A stretch of DNA of 64,000 bases from Hymenobacter nivis. Lineage in GTDB: Bacteria; Bacteroidota; Bacteroidia; Cytophagales; Hymenobacteraceae. The stretch lies in NCBI RefSeq assembly GCF_003149515.1, contig NZ_CP029145.1, forward strand, positions 1,922,001 through 1,986,000. The letters are read 5' to 3'. Numbering within the stretch: the stretch's first letter is position 1; each line of letters opens with the position of its first letter. Of the stretch, positions 36,370 to 44,874 are shown one piece after another. The translations under genes were made by a program, and so were the position numbers. A model generated the notes under the pieces. The model did no database searches. It saw only the letters and a list, made by a program, of their open reading frames with translations, and was not told where the DNA came from.

Positions 36370-37467
36370 TTACTTGCCAGCCAAGAACTTGCTAATGTTG
36401 TCGTTCAGAAACTTCGCGTCGGCGGGGTTGCTGGCGGCCCCGGCGGTGTGGCCCCACAGCGACGGGATGGGCAGCAGCGTGACGCCTGGAATGAACGCGG
36501 CCTCGTAGCGCGCATCACCCACGGGGAAGTACAAATCCGTTTCCGACGGCATATAGAGGATGGGCACTTTGATGCTGCGCAGGGCCTTCTCAACGTCGCC
36601 GCCGAAACCGGGCGTGGTGCCCACGTCGTGGCGCTCCCAGGTACGCATTTGCAGGATGAGGTCGTTGGCGTCGGCCCCGGGGATGAAGTCGGTGCGGAAG
36701 CCATTGAGCACCTGCTCGAACGTGGTGCCGGGCGGCGAATACGTGCGCCACAGTTCTTTGCGCCACCACTCCTGCGAAAACAGCCAGCCCGTCCAGACCG
36801 TGCCAAATGCTTCGAGGCCCTTCTTGGGCGGTGCGGTGTAGTCGCCGTTATTGAAAGTGGCGTCGGCGGTGAGGGCCGCAATCTGGCCTTCGAGGCGCAC
36901 CACGCCGTGCGGGTAGTTCTTGGCCGTGCCCGACGTGCCCACGATGCGGTCGGCAAAGGTAGGGTAGCTCACGGCCCACTGAAACGCCTGCTGCGTCCCC
37001 ATCGAAAAGCCGATGATGGCGCGCAAATGCGTAATCTTGAGCTCTTTCGTCAACAGTTCGTGCACCGCCGCCACGTTGTCGCGGATGGTCATGACGGGGA
37101 AGCGGGGCCCGTGGAACGGCTCGGGCGTATTGCTGGGCGAAGACGAATGTCCATTACCAAACAGCTCGGTGGTCACTAGGAACAGCTTGGCCGTGTCCAG
37201 GGCCTGGCCGGGGCCGATGAGCCACTCGTAGCCGTGGTGGTCGGCCATATAGTGCGAGGGCAGCAGGATGGCGTTGTCGCGCTTGGCGTTGAGGTGGCCG
37301 TAGGTGCCGTAGCCCACCCGGGCCTGGGGCAGCACCGCTCCGCCCTCGGTGCGGAAGTTGGCCAGCACAAAGAAGTGGTGCGGTACCCGGTCGGCGGGCT
37401 TAGCGGGGGTTTGGGCCCCGGCGGCGGCGAAGCACAGCAGCAGGACAAGGGTAAGGAGTTGGCGCAT
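36370..37467 (-). CDS. Alpha/beta hydrolase, homoserine acetyltransferase-like
   Basis: The 365-residue protein has an N-terminal signal peptide (MRQLLTLVLLLCFAAAGAQ). The fold resembles MetX, with TTELFGNGHSSSPSNTP, nucleophile GFSMGTQ (Ser in G-x-S-x-G, about residue 155), acid residue ETDLYFPVGD and histidine WGHTAGAASNP near the end. Secretion and the divergent first third make genuine homoserine acetyltransferase unlikely. A secreted esterase or hydrolase is more plausible. The ATG at 37467 begins the signal peptide. A TACCTTTA box lies about 70 bp upstream on the minus strand. It faces the AI-2E transporter gene divergently. Confidence 0.78.
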   Translation of the reverse strand: MRQLLTLVLLLCFAAAGAQTPAKPADRVPHHFFVLANFRTEGGAVLPQARVGYGTYGHLNAKRDNAILLPSHYMADHHGYEWLIGPGQALDTAKLFLVTTELFGNGHSSSPSNTPEPFHGPRFPVMTIRDNVAAVHELLTKELKITHLRAIIGFSMGTQQAFQWAVSYPTFADRIVGTSGTAKNYPHGVVRLEGQIAALTADATFNNGDYTAPPKKGLEAFGTVWTGWLFSQEWWRKELWRTYSPPGTTFEQVLNGFRTDFIPGADANDLILQMRTWERHDVGTTPGFGGDVEKALRSIKVPILYMPSETDLYFPVGDARYEAAFIPGVTLLPIPSLWGHTAGAASNPADAKFLNDNISKFLAGK

Positions 37468-37573
37468 AACGAGCAGGTTGGGAAGGCGAAACGGGCGGCG
37501 CACGGGTAGTTTTCGCCCCGCGGGCCCGGCTGCCCGTAAAGGTAGCCAGCGCACGGTCCCGCCCGGGCCCCTC

Positions 37574-38671
37574 ATGCGTCCTTCATCCGCCCCGGCAATG
37601 GACCAGCTTTCTACCCCGCCGTCTTCGCCGGCTTCCCTCACCGGCTACGCGCGGCGCGTGGGCATTGCGGTGGGCATCGTCTCCGTTGTCTTGTTCTCAA
37701 CAGGGCTATTGGGCACGGCCTTCGGGGTGTTTTTGCGGGTGCTGGCGGCGCTGCTCATTGCGCTGCCGCTACAAGCCGGGGCCCAGTGGCTGCACCGCCG
37801 CACCCGCCTGCCGCAGGGCCTGGCGCTGCTACTGGTGGCGCTGCTGGTGGTGGGGGCCCTGGTAGGCACGGGCTGGCTGTTTTCAACGCACATCGGCGAG
37901 CAAGTGGCCGAGCTACGAAAGCAGCTGCCGCAGGCCCTGCGCGACGTGCAGGCGCGCGCGCGCGGCACCGAGTGGGGCCAGTGGGTGGCCAACGAAAAAC
38001 TGGATTTTGGTAGCATCACGGGCGGCGGCTCGGCTTGGGTGGGCCGGGTCACGGGCATCTTCTCCACCACCTTCGGCGTGCTGGCCGATGGCTACGTCAT
38101 CATCTTCCTGGCCTTGTTCATTGCCTTGCAGCCCAAGCTGTACCGCGCCGGCCTGGTAATGCTGGTGCCCAAGCCCGGCCGCGCCCGGGCCCACGAGGTG
38201 CTCGACAAAATCAGCGATACGCTGGTGAAATGGGTGCTGGGCCGGCTGGTGTCGATGCTGGCCGTGGGCGTGCTCACGGCGCTGGGGCTGTGGGCGTTGG
38301 GCCTACCGCTGGCCTGGGTGCTGGCCCTGTTCGCGGGACTGGTCACGTTCATTCCCAACATTGGGCCCATCGTTGCGATGGTGCCGGCGCTGCTGCTGGC
38401 CTTCTTCCACGGGGGCTCCACGGAGGCGCTGTACGTGCTGGCGCTATACCTGGGCGTGCAAACACTGGAGAGCGTGGCCGTGTCGCCGGTGGTGCAGCAG
38501 CGGCTCATTCTGCTGCCACCCGCCCTCATTTTTGTGGGGCAGCTGGTCATCGGCTCGTTCACCGGCCTGCTGGGCCTTACGCTGGCCACGCCCATCATCG
38601 CCATCGGCGTGATTCTGGTGAAAATGCTCTACGTGCAGGACGTGCTGGGCGACGATTCGGTGGAGCTGTAG
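37574..38671 (+). CDS. AI-2E/TqsA/PerM-family transporter
   Basis: The 365-residue protein has about eight membrane helices in the arrangement of the AI-2 exporter family: two near the start (VGIAVGIVSVVLFSTGLLG; VFLRVLAALLIALPLQAG), then LALLLVALLVVGALVGTGW, and others later, with FIPNIGPIVAMVPALLL. Family members include autoinducer exporters, ion transporters and PerM, so the substrate is unknown. Starts at 37574 or 37598 are both possible. A hairpin overlapping the stop codon serves both this gene and the convergent one. Confidence 0.82.
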   Translation: MRPSSAPAMDQLSTPPSSPASLTGYARRVGIAVGIVSVVLFSTGLLGTAFGVFLRVLAALLIALPLQAGAQWLHRRTRLPQGLALLLVALLVVGALVGTGWLFSTHIGEQVAELRKQLPQALRDVQARARGTEWGQWVANEKLDFGSITGGGSAWVGRVTGIFSTTFGVLADGYVIIFLALFIALQPKLYRAGLVMLVPKPGRARAHEVLDKISDTLVKWVLGRLVSMLAVGVLTALGLWALGLPLAWVLALFAGLVTFIPNIGPIVAMVPALLLAFFHGGSTEALYVLALYLGVQTLESVAVSPVVQQRLILLPPALIFVGQLVIGSFTGLLGLTLATPIIAIGVILVKMLYVQDVLGDDSVEL

Positions 38672-38701
38672 CGCGGACGCGGCGCGTCCGCGCTACAGCT
38701 C
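38663..38701. terminator. Bidirectional family B palindrome at convergent ends
   Basis: GAGCTGTAGCGCGGACGC (38663-38680), loop GGC, and GCGTCCGCGCTACAGCTC (38684-38701) form a perfect 18-bp hairpin. It starts in the last sense codons of the transporter gene and ends at the stop codon of the DUF1028 gene. Confidence 0.85.
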
Positions 38702-39705
38702 TACTTCAAGGCCAGAATCTGCTTTAGCTCGGCCGGCGACACGGTGAGCAGGCCCACTTTGGGCAGGCGCTCGGTGAGGATGCGCCAGTTGGGTTCCTGC
38801 CGGAAAATGGGTTTCAGCAGGGCCAGGGCAGCGGGCACCTGCTGCTTGTTGGCCAGCGTGATGGCGTGCCAATACTTCATTTCGAGGTTCTGGGGGAACA
38901 TCTTTTCGGCGGCCTGGTACTCCTGAACGGCGGCGGGCATGTCGTTTTTCTCCACAGCCAGGTCGCCGGCGTTCATGTGGTCGTAGGCCCGATGCAGCTT
39001 GAGGAGGCGGTGCAGCTCGGGCAGCGGGGCGGGGCTGTCGTCCACGCGCAGGTCCACGAGGCGGTCGGCCCAGGGGCCCTCGGTGGCGGTGCCGCGCACC
39101 ACCAGCAGCGCCGCCGACTGCCGGCCGCGGACGTCGCCCCCGGCGGCCTGGGCCGCGTCGAGGGCTCCCAGCACGCGCTCGGCCAGGGGCAGGGCGGCGC
39201 CGGCTTCGTAGGCCCGGGCCATCGCGCCCCACACCGTGTTGTTCAGCATCATGTTGGCCTGCACCGAGAACTGGGGGCCCTGCTGGTGGCCGGCCATATC
39301 CACGCACTTTTTGCCGGTGTGCGTCGCCACGCGGCCCTGGTTGTCGAGGATGGCCACCTGGCGCACGTCGCGGCTTTCGTCGGCGGCCAGCAGCTCGTCC
39401 AGCGCCTGCTGGGCGGTTTTGCCGCTTTTCAGCAGGGCCAGGCCGCGCAGGCCGAACGACTTGTTAGTGAACGACTGGGTGGCCACCACGCCCACCCCGG
39501 CCTCGGCCCAGCTGACGGAGGTGCCCACCGAAAACCAGTGGCTTTGCACCGCCACGGCCATTTCGCCGGTTTTGGCGTCGCGGGCCACAATGCTGAAGGT
39601 ATGAGCCAGCGGGTCGGTGGCGGAGTAGATGGACTGGGCGGCGGCGGGCAGCGCCAGCAGGGCCCCCAGCGAGCAGCAGAGCAAGTAGCGTAACTTGTGT
39701 AGCAT
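38701..39705 (-). CDS. DUF1028 protein (Ntn-hydrolase-like), secreted
   Basis: The 334-residue protein has a signal peptide (MLHKLRYLLCCSLGALLALP, AAAQ) and the DUF1028 domain: HTFSIVARDAKTGEMAVAVQ, FSVGTSVSWAEAGVGVVATQ and the GLRGLALLKSG segment. DUF1028 is grouped with Ntn hydrolases, though activity is unproven. The C-terminal 100 residues are helical, repeat-like (HRAYDHMNAGDLAVEKNDMP, FPQNLEMKYWHAITLA), resembling tetratricopeptide repeats. The ATG at 39705 is chosen because it starts the signal peptide. The gene is convergent with the AI-2E transporter and is not linked to the paa genes by strand. Confidence 0.85.
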   Translation of the reverse strand: MLHKLRYLLCCSLGALLALPAAAQSIYSATDPLAHTFSIVARDAKTGEMAVAVQSHWFSVGTSVSWAEAGVGVVATQSFTNKSFGLRGLALLKSGKTAQQALDELLAADESRDVRQVAILDNQGRVATHTGKKCVDMAGHQQGPQFSVQANMMLNNTVWGAMARAYEAGAALPLAERVLGALDAAQAAGGDVRGRQSAALLVVRGTATEGPWADRLVDLRVDDSPAPLPELHRLLKLHRAYDHMNAGDLAVEKNDMPAAVQEYQAAEKMFPQNLEMKYWHAITLANKQQVPAALALLKPIFRQEPNWRILTERLPKVGLLTVSPAELKQILALK

Positions 39706-39758
39706 TGGGCAGAACGATGAATAAATGGTAGTAAAAAGCAGTATCTGCGCGGCGTAGC

Positions 39759-39843
39759 GATGCATCTTTGCGTCTCAGGGTTGAACGGCTTGGCTGGGCA
39801 CTGCTACCGCTGGTCGTTCAATCCTGAGACGCAAGGATGCGTC
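39759..39843. repeat. Palindrome before paaA
   Basis: The left arm GATGCATCTTTGCGTCTCAG, with GGTTGAACG (39759-39787), pairs with the right arm 39815-39843 with three mismatches. It lies in the gap between the DUF1028 gene and paaA. The rest of the gap to 39950 shows no other gene. Confidence 0.75.
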
Positions 39844-39950
39844 TCTACACCGTTCTGCTGGCAATCCAAATCGTGGCGAGGCAATGAATCTGCCGCGGCC
39901 CAAGGTACGGCCGGTTCCGGGGCCCCGGTATTTTTTCCTTACTTTTACAA

Positions 39951-39966
39951 ACTAACGCTTGTTAGC
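39951..39966 (+). promoter_or_regulatory. Candidate TetR/PaaR-type operator upstream of paaA
   Basis: ACTAACGCTTGTTAGC is an inverted repeat CTAAC-N4-GTTAG, close to the site upstream of paaK (30613). A second TTGTTAGC follows at 39969-39976. TACTTTTA at 39940-39947 may be the -7 box, so a bound repressor would block the transcription start. Confidence 0.5.
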
Positions 39967-39982
39967 CCTTGTTAGCTGTTCT

Positions 39983-40939
39983 ATGGAAACGCTCGAAAAA
40001 GACCTCAGCCGCGACGACCAGTTTCAGGCCCGCATCGATGCCGACGTGCGCATCGAGCCCAAGGACTGGATGCCCGACGCCTACCGCAAAACCCTGATCC
40101 GGCAGATTTCGCAGCACGCGCACTCCGAAATCGTGGGTATGCTGCCCGAAGGCAACTGGATTACCAGGGCCCCCAGCCTGAAGCGCAAGGCCATTTTGCT
40201 AGCCAAGGTGCAGGACGAGGCCGGCCACGGCCTCTACCTCTACAGCGCCGCCGAAACGCTGGGCGCCAGCCGCGACCAGATGCTGGCCGACCTGCACAGC
40301 GGCAAGGCCAAGTACAGCAGCATCTTCAACTACCCCACCCTGAGCTGGGCCGACATGGGCTGCGTGGGCTGGCTCGTGGACGGCGCCGCCATTCTCAACC
40401 AGGTGCCGCTGTGCCGCACCAGCTACGGCCCGTATGCCCGGGCCATGGTGCGCGTGTGCAAGGAGGAGAGTTTTCACCAGCGCCAGGGCTTCGAGATTAT
40501 GCAGACGCTCTGCGCCGGGGCCCCCGTGCAAAAGGAGATGGCCCAGGAGGCCCTCAACCGCTGGTGGTGGCCTACGCTGATGATGTTCGGCCCGAAGGAT
40601 TCGGAATCGCCCAACACCGAGCAGAGCATGAAGTGGCGCATCAAGCGCTTCACCAACGACGAGTTACGCCAGAAATTCGTGGACATGATGGTGCCCCAGG
40701 CCGAGTTCCTGGGCCTGACCGTGCCCGACGAAAAAGCCAAATGGAACGAGACACGCCAAGCCTACGACTTCGGCGAAGTGGACTGGAACGAGTTTTGGAG
40801 CGTAGTAAAAGGCAACGGCCTCTGCAACCACGACCGCCTGCAAGCCCGCGTGCAAGCACACGAGGGAGGTGCCTGGGTGCGCGAGGCCGCCTTGGCCCAC
40901 GCCGCCAAGCGCGCCGCGCGGGAAGTAGTGGCGGCATAG
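39983..40939 (+). CDS. paaA: Phenylacetyl-CoA 1,2-epoxidase catalytic subunit PaaA
   Basis: The 318-residue protein carries di-iron ligands in a ferritin-like fold: [32 protein letters not shown] (E-x-x-H, about residue 80), and [14 protein letters not shown] (about 163). Length and sequence match the oxygenase subunit of phenylacetyl-CoA epoxidase. It forms a complex with PaaB, PaaC and PaaE. The ATG at 39983 is preferred over 39959, as the upstream codons fall in the operator region. paaB follows after a large palindrome. Confidence 0.95.
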   Translation: METLEKDLSRDDQFQARIDADVRIEPKDWMPDAYRKTLIRQISQHAHSEIVGMLPEGNWITRAPSLKRKAILLAKVQDEAGHGLYLYSAAETLGASRDQMLADLHSGKAKYSSIFNYPTLSWADMGCVGWLVDGAAILNQVPLCRTSYGPYARAMVRVCKEESFHQRQGFEIMQTLCAGAPVQKEMAQEALNRWWWPTLMMFGPKDSESPNTEQSMKWRIKRFTNDELRQKFVDMMVPQAEFLGLTVPDEKAKWNETRQAYDFGEVDWNEFWSVVKGNGLCNHDRLQARVQAHEGGAWVREAALAHAAKRAAREVVAA

Positions 40940-40957
40940 GGGCCCGGGGGCCCCAAC

Positions 40958-41087
40958 GGGGGAGACTCACCCCCGGCCCCTTTCCAAAAGAGAGGGGTGC
41001 GTTCAATTTGCTCCTTATCAGTACTGACTCCTAGCTGACGACTGGCACCCCTCTCTTTTGGAGAGGGGCCGGGGGTGAGTCTCCCCC
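40958..41087. repeat. Very long palindrome between paaA and paaB (43-bp arms)
   Basis: The arms 40958-41000 (GGGGGAGACTCACCCCCGGC and onwards) and 41045-41087 match in 42 of 43 positions, separated by a 44-bp loop. It interrupts the otherwise tight paaAB gene pair. Confidence 0.9.
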
Positions 41088-41129
41088 AGGGCCCCATCTC
41101 CGCACATAGTTTAAAACAGTCTTCAAAAA

Positions 41130-41417
41130 ATGGTACAATCAGAATGGCCCCTGTGGGAGGTATTCATCCGCAGCAAGCAGGGGCTGGACCACAAGCACGT
41201 GGGCAGCCTGCACGCCGCCGACGCCACCATGGCCATGCAAAACGCCCGCGACGTGTACACGCGCCGCCTGGAGGGCGTAAGCATCTGGGTGGTGGAGTCG
41301 ACGAACATTCACGCCTCCAACCCTGACGAGGCGGCCGAGTTCTTCGATCCGGCGGCCGATAAAGTATACCGGCACCCCACGTTTTATACCGTGCCGGACT
41401 CCATCAAACACATGTAA
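41130..41417 (+). CDS. paaB: Phenylacetyl-CoA epoxidase structural subunit PaaB
   Basis: The 95-residue protein is of normal PaaB length. It contains WPLWEVFIRSKQGLDHKHVG, SLHAADATMAMQNARDVYTR and GVSIWVVEST, all characteristic of PaaB, a small subunit that helps assemble the PaaA-PaaC complex and has no catalytic centre. It is flanked by a 43-bp-arm palindrome upstream and by an isolated MITE-like end downstream. Confidence 0.95.
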   Translation: MVQSEWPLWEVFIRSKQGLDHKHVGSLHAADATMAMQNARDVYTRRLEGVSIWVVESTNIHASNPDEAAEFFDPAADKVYRHPTFYTVPDSIKHM

Positions 41418-41422
41418 ATTCC

Positions 41423-41522
41423 TAGCGCGGTTTTCAAGTTGGTGTACTCGGTAGCTTTTAGCTTTCGTTGCACTGCATGAATTCAGACAAACGCTAACAG
41501 CTATTGGCTAAAAGCTAACCGC
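41423..41522. repeat. Solitary MITE-type end plus hairpin between paaB and paaC
   Basis: TAGCGCGGTTTTCAAGTTGG at 41423 matches the terminal repeats of the IS630-like MITEs. It is followed by GGTAGCTTTTAGCTTTCG and a complementary GGCTAAAAGCTAACCGC (41504-41520). The opposite MITE end is missing. Confidence 0.5.
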
Positions 41523-41529
41523 TCAGAAA

Positions 41530-42342
41530 ATGGACCACCCCGCTGATTTGCAACCCGCCCCCGCCGCCATTGCCCACGCCCCCACCGTGCGGCAGCAACT
41601 CTTCGAGTTCGTGCTGCAACTGGCCGATACCAGCCTCGTGCTGGGCCATCGCCTGAGCGAGTGGTGCGGCCACGGGCCCGTGCTGGAGCAGGATTTGGCC
41701 CTGGCCAACATCGCCCTCGACCTGCTGGGCGAAACCCGCAGCCTCTACCAATACGCTGCCGAGCTGGAAGGCCAGGGCCGCACCGAGGACGACCTCGCCT
41801 ATCTGCGTCCCGCCACCGCCTACCGCAATCCCCTGCTGGTGGAGCAGCCTAACGGCGACTTCGCCCACACTGTGGTGCGCCAGTTCTTGTTCGACAACTA
41901 CCATTACCACTTGCTGTTGGCGCTAAAAGAGGGCCCCGACGCGCCCCTGGCCGGCATCGCCGGGAAGTCGGTGAAGGAGGCCGCCTACCACCTCAAGTGG
42001 AGTTCGGAGTGGGTGATTCGCCTGGGCGACGGTACCGCCGAAAGTCGCCAGCGGCTGGATAAAGCTCTGGCCATCCTCTGGCGCTACGCCGCCGAGCTGA
42101 CCGCCCCCACCGCCACCGAGGCCGCCCTGCAAGATCTCGGCCTCGTACCCGATTACGCCGACATTTTGCCCGCCATGCAGGCCCACGCGGCCCACGTGCT
42201 GGCCGAAGCCACCGTGCCCCTGCCCCAAATCGCGCCCTTCGCCCAAAAGGGCGGCAAGGCCGGCCAGCACTCCGAGCACCTGGGCTACCTGCTCGCCGAG
42301 CTGCAATATATGCAACGCGCCTACCCCGGCCTGACGTGGTAG
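41530..42342 (+). CDS. paaC: Phenylacetyl-CoA epoxidase subunit PaaC
   Basis: The 270-residue protein has the ferritin-like fold of PaaC, with LADTSLVLGHRLSEWCGHGP, EQDLALANIALDLLGETRSL and AYHLKWSSEWVIRLGDGT in family-typical order. PaaC pairs with PaaA but lacks a full di-iron site. The start ATG at 41530 follows AT-rich repeats. Overlapping antisense frames are shadows of biased codons. Confidence 0.94.
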   Translation: MDHPADLQPAPAAIAHAPTVRQQLFEFVLQLADTSLVLGHRLSEWCGHGPVLEQDLALANIALDLLGETRSLYQYAAELEGQGRTEDDLAYLRPATAYRNPLLVEQPNGDFAHTVVRQFLFDNYHYHLLLALKEGPDAPLAGIAGKSVKEAAYHLKWSSEWVIRLGDGTAESRQRLDKALAILWRYAAELTAPTATEAALQDLGLVPDYADILPAMQAHAAHVLAEATVPLPQIAPFAQKGGKAGQHSEHLGYLLAELQYMQRAYPGLTW

Positions 42343-42344
42343 TT

Positions 42345-42470
42345 TTTTAAGCTGTTAGCTATCTACTATTTTAAGCTATTAGCTGTCAGCTACTAGCTGT
42401 TAGCTTTTTTAGTATGAATACCGCAACAACAGAGCTAACAGCTAACGACCAACAGCTAACAGCCAAAGTA
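42345..42470. repeat. AGCTGTTAGC-type repeat cluster extending into paaD
   Basis: AGCTGTTAGCTATC, AGCTATTAGCTGTCAGC and AGCTGTTAGC (42350-42403) face complementary AGCTAACAGCTAACG and CAACAGCTAACAGCC (42431-42463). The second half lies inside the first codons of paaD, so the palindrome spans the start codon. Confidence 0.7.
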
Positions 42471-42941
42471 TGGCAGCTGCTGGAGGAAGTGACGGATCCC
42501 GAGGTGCCCGTGCTTAGCATTCTCGACCTGGGCATTGTGCGGGCCGTGCAGGTGGCGGGCGAGCAGGTGACGGTGACCATCACGCCCACCTACTCGGGCT
42601 GCCCGGCCATGAACACCATCGCCACCGACATCCGCCTGCGCCTGCTGGCCGAGGGCATCACGCAACTCACCGTGCACAACCAGCTCAGCCCGGCCTGGAC
42701 GACGGACTGGATGAGCGCCGCGGGCCGCGCCAAGCTCACCGCCTACGGCATTGCCCCGCCCGTAGACGGCACTGCTACCGGCCACGTGCTCAATCTCTTC
42801 GGCAAGGCCACGGTCGTAGCCTGTCCGCTGTGCGGATCGGAAAATACCCAGCTCATCAACCAATTCGGCTCCACGGCGTGCAAGGCGCTCTACCAGTGCC
42901 AGGACTGCCGCGAGCCGTTCGATTACTTCAAGTGCCACTGA
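42414..42941 (+). CDS. paaD: PaaD, maturation factor of the epoxidase
   Basis: The 175-residue protein has the MIP18/DUF59 domain (WQLLEEVTDPEVPVLSILDL, GCPAMNTIATDIRLRL) and a C-terminal zinc ribbon (CPLCGSENTQ, LYQCQDCREPFDYFKCH). PaaD-like proteins assist iron-sulfur assembly and are needed for epoxidase activity. The first 15 residues (ELTANDQQLTAKVW) are largely encoded by the AGCTAACAGC repeat and are not conserved. The next possible start is not obvious, so ATG 42414 is kept. Confidence 0.93.
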   Translation: MNTATTELTANDQQLTAKVWQLLEEVTDPEVPVLSILDLGIVRAVQVAGEQVTVTITPTYSGCPAMNTIATDIRLRLLAEGITQLTVHNQLSPAWTTDWMSAAGRAKLTAYGIAPPVDGTATGHVLNLFGKATVVACPLCGSENTQLINQFGSTACKALYQCQDCREPFDYFKCH

Positions 42942-42944
42942 CGC

Positions 42945-43060
42945 TTATCATTTAATATTTATCAGTTAACATTTAACATTTATAAGTATTCAGATTATTG
43001 AAAATAAGCTAACTACTTAGCTTTACCCTGTTAAATATTAATTGATAAATGTTAAATGAT
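42945..43060. repeat. AT-rich palindrome between paaD and paaH
   Basis: ATCATTTAATATTTATCAGT (42949-42968) and onwards is complementary to GTTAAATATTAATTGATAAA with TGTTAAATGAT (43029-43058). It reaches the start of paaH, with the second arm ending at the ATG. Confidence 0.75.
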
Positions 43061-44239
43061 ATGACCATCGGAATCATCGGTAGCGGGGCCATGGGCGCGG
43101 GCATTGCCCAGGTACTGGTTACCGCCGGCCATCCCGTCCGCCTGCTCGACCAGCACGCCGGGGCCCTCGAAAAAGCCAAGGCCGGCATCGAAGCCAATCT
43201 GCGCCGGCTGGTGGAGAAAGGCCAGCTCACGGCCGACGCCGCTGGCCTGGCCGCCGCCCGCCTCCAGCCCACCACCAGCTTACCCGATTTTGCCGACTGC
43301 GAGCTGGTGATTGAGGCCGTGGTGGAAGACCTAGCCGCCAAGCAGCAGCTGTTCCGCGAGGTGGAGCTAGTGGTGGCCCCCGCGTGCATTCTGGCCAGCA
43401 ACACGTCGTCGCTCTCGCTGGCGTCCATCGCGGCGGCGTGCCAGCGGCCGGAGCGGTTCATTGGCTTGCACTTTTTCAACCCAGCGCCGCTCATGCGCCT
43501 GGTCGAAATCATCCCAGCAGTGCAGACGCGCGCCGGCTTGGCCGACGAGTTGCGGGCCCTGGTGCAGGGCTGGGGCAAGCAGCCCGTGGTGGCGCAGGAT
43601 ACGCCCGGCTTCATCGTGAACCGGGTGGCGCGGCCCTTCTACAGCGAGGCCCTGCGCATGATGGAAGAAGGCATTGCCGACGCGCCCACCATCGATTGGG
43701 CCCTGACGACGCTCGGCGGCTTCCGCATGGGGCCCTTCGCACTGATGGACTTCATCGGCCACGACGTGAATTACCGCGTGACGGAAGCGGTGTTCGCCGG
43801 CTTTTACTTCGACCCGCGCTACCGGCCCGCCATTGCCCAGAAACGCCTGCTGGAAGCTGGCTTTCTGGGGCGGAAGTCGGGCCGTGGCTTTTATGATTAT
43901 TCCGCCGGGGCCCCGGTGCCCGCCCCCACCCCGGATGAGGAGCTGGGCCACCTCATTCTGTACCGCATGCTAGCCATGCTCATTAACGAAGCGGCCGACG
44001 CGCTGCACCGCGGCGTGGCCTCGGCCGGCGACCTGGAGCTGGCCATGACCCAGGGTGTGAACTACCCCCACGGCCTGCTGGCCTGGGCCGACGCCCTGGG
44101 CCCGCCCCGTGTGCTGTCCTGGCTCGACGCCCTCTACGACGAGTACCACGAGGAGCGCTACCGCGCCAGCCCGCTGCTGCGCAAGCTGGCACGCACCAAT
44201 CAGTTATTCATTCCGCATGAGCGCGTTGCCCAAGCCTGA
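43061..44239 (+). CDS. paaH: 3-Hydroxyacyl-CoA dehydrogenase PaaH
   Basis: The 392-residue protein has the NAD-binding motif [14 protein letters not shown] near its N-terminus (6-19), the catalytic region [12 protein letters not shown] and [17 protein letters not shown], and a second dehydrogenase C-terminal segment near the end ([18 protein letters not shown]). In the paa pathway it oxidises 3-hydroxyadipyl-CoA to 3-oxoadipyl-CoA. It is followed by paaI with a 23-bp overlap. ATG 43061 is preferred to ATG 43049 because the family starts with a short lead before the glycine-rich loop. Confidence 0.9.
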   Translation: MTIGIIGSGAMGAGIAQVLVTAGHPVRLLDQHAGALEKAKAGIEANLRRLVEKGQLTADAAGLAAARLQPTTSLPDFADCELVIEAVVEDLAAKQQLFREVELVVAPACILASNTSSLSLASIAAACQRPERFIGLHFFNPAPLMRLVEIIPAVQTRAGLADELRALVQGWGKQPVVAQDTPGFIVNRVARPFYSEALRMMEEGIADAPTIDWALTTLGGFRMGPFALMDFIGHDVNYRVTEAVFAGFYFDPRYRPAIAQKRLLEAGFLGRKSGRGFYDYSAGAPVPAPTPDEELGHLILYRMLAMLINEAADALHRGVASAGDLELAMTQGVNYPHGLLAWADALGPPRVLSWLDALYDEYHEERYRASPLLRKLARTNQLFIPHERVAQA

Positions 44240-44663
44240 CGCCGGGGCCCCCACCACGGCCGAAACCGTTAAAAACCTGATGCTGGCCCACGATGCCTTC
44301 AGCCGCTGGCTGGGGGTGGCTGTGGCCGCGGTGGGCCCCGGCTACGCCTGCCTCACGCTGGCCGTGCGCCCCGAGATGCTCAACGGCTTCGGGGCCCTGC
44401 ACGGCGGCGTCACGTTTGCGGCCGCCGACACGGCCTTCGGGCTGGCCTGCAACAGCCACGGCCGCCAAGCCGTGGGCCTGAGCGTAACCATTGACTACCT
44501 CGCAGCCGGCCGCCCCGGCGACGTGCTCACCGTGGAAGCCCGCGAGGAAAGCCTCACGCATAAAATCGGCGTGTACCAGGTGCGCATCAGCAACCAGCAC
44601 GGCGCCGCGCTGGCCCTTTTCAAAGGCACTGCTTACCGCTCAGACAAGGAAATCCCAATTTAA
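44217..44663 (+). CDS. paaI: Hydroxyphenylacetyl-CoA thioesterase PaaI
   Basis: The 148-residue hotdog-fold protein has the PaaI signature [20 protein letters not shown] with its active Asp, then [10 protein letters not shown]. PaaI hydrolyses dead-end hydroxyphenylacetyl-CoA and frees CoA. The start overlaps the 3' end of paaH by 23 bp, indicating translational coupling. The end ([13 protein letters not shown]) is typical. Confidence 0.92.
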   Translation: MSALPKPDAGAPTTAETVKNLMLAHDAFSRWLGVAVAAVGPGYACLTLAVRPEMLNGFGALHGGVTFAAADTAFGLACNSHGRQAVGLSVTIDYLAAGRPGDVLTVEAREESLTHKIGVYQVRISNQHGAALALFKGTAYRSDKEIPI

Positions 44664-44874
44664 AGCAGACTGTTACACAGCTGCAGCTACGCTGACCTTC
44701 GGTTGTAGTCCGCGGCTTTCGCTTCGTCCTGCCGATAATTGTTTAGAAGCTATTTGAGTTACTAAAACACTCATGCTTCGACTGCGCTCAGCATGAGTGT
44801 TTTATCGATTCGAGTAACTTTTAACAAATACCGTTCAACAGCGCGGACTCGCAGCGTCCACGCTACTTTAACTT
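44664..44874. repeat. Family B elements with a small palindrome between paaI and paaJ
   Basis: The region contains GTAGTCCGCGGCTTTCGCTT, CGTCCTGCCGATAATTG (44704-44742) of family B and CGCGGACTCGCAGCGTCC (44842-44859). Between them sits a hairpin, AAAACACTCATGC ... GCATGAGTGTTTT (44764-44803), flanked by TTGAGTTACT and AGTAAC. It is nested like the sites at 1559 and 32937. Confidence 0.7.

Noticed and set aside
36370..37467. Homoserine O-acetyltransferase (metX) for methionine synthesis
   Set aside because: The fold motifs fit, but the protein has a signal peptide and lies away from methionine genes, so a biosynthetic MetX is unlikely.
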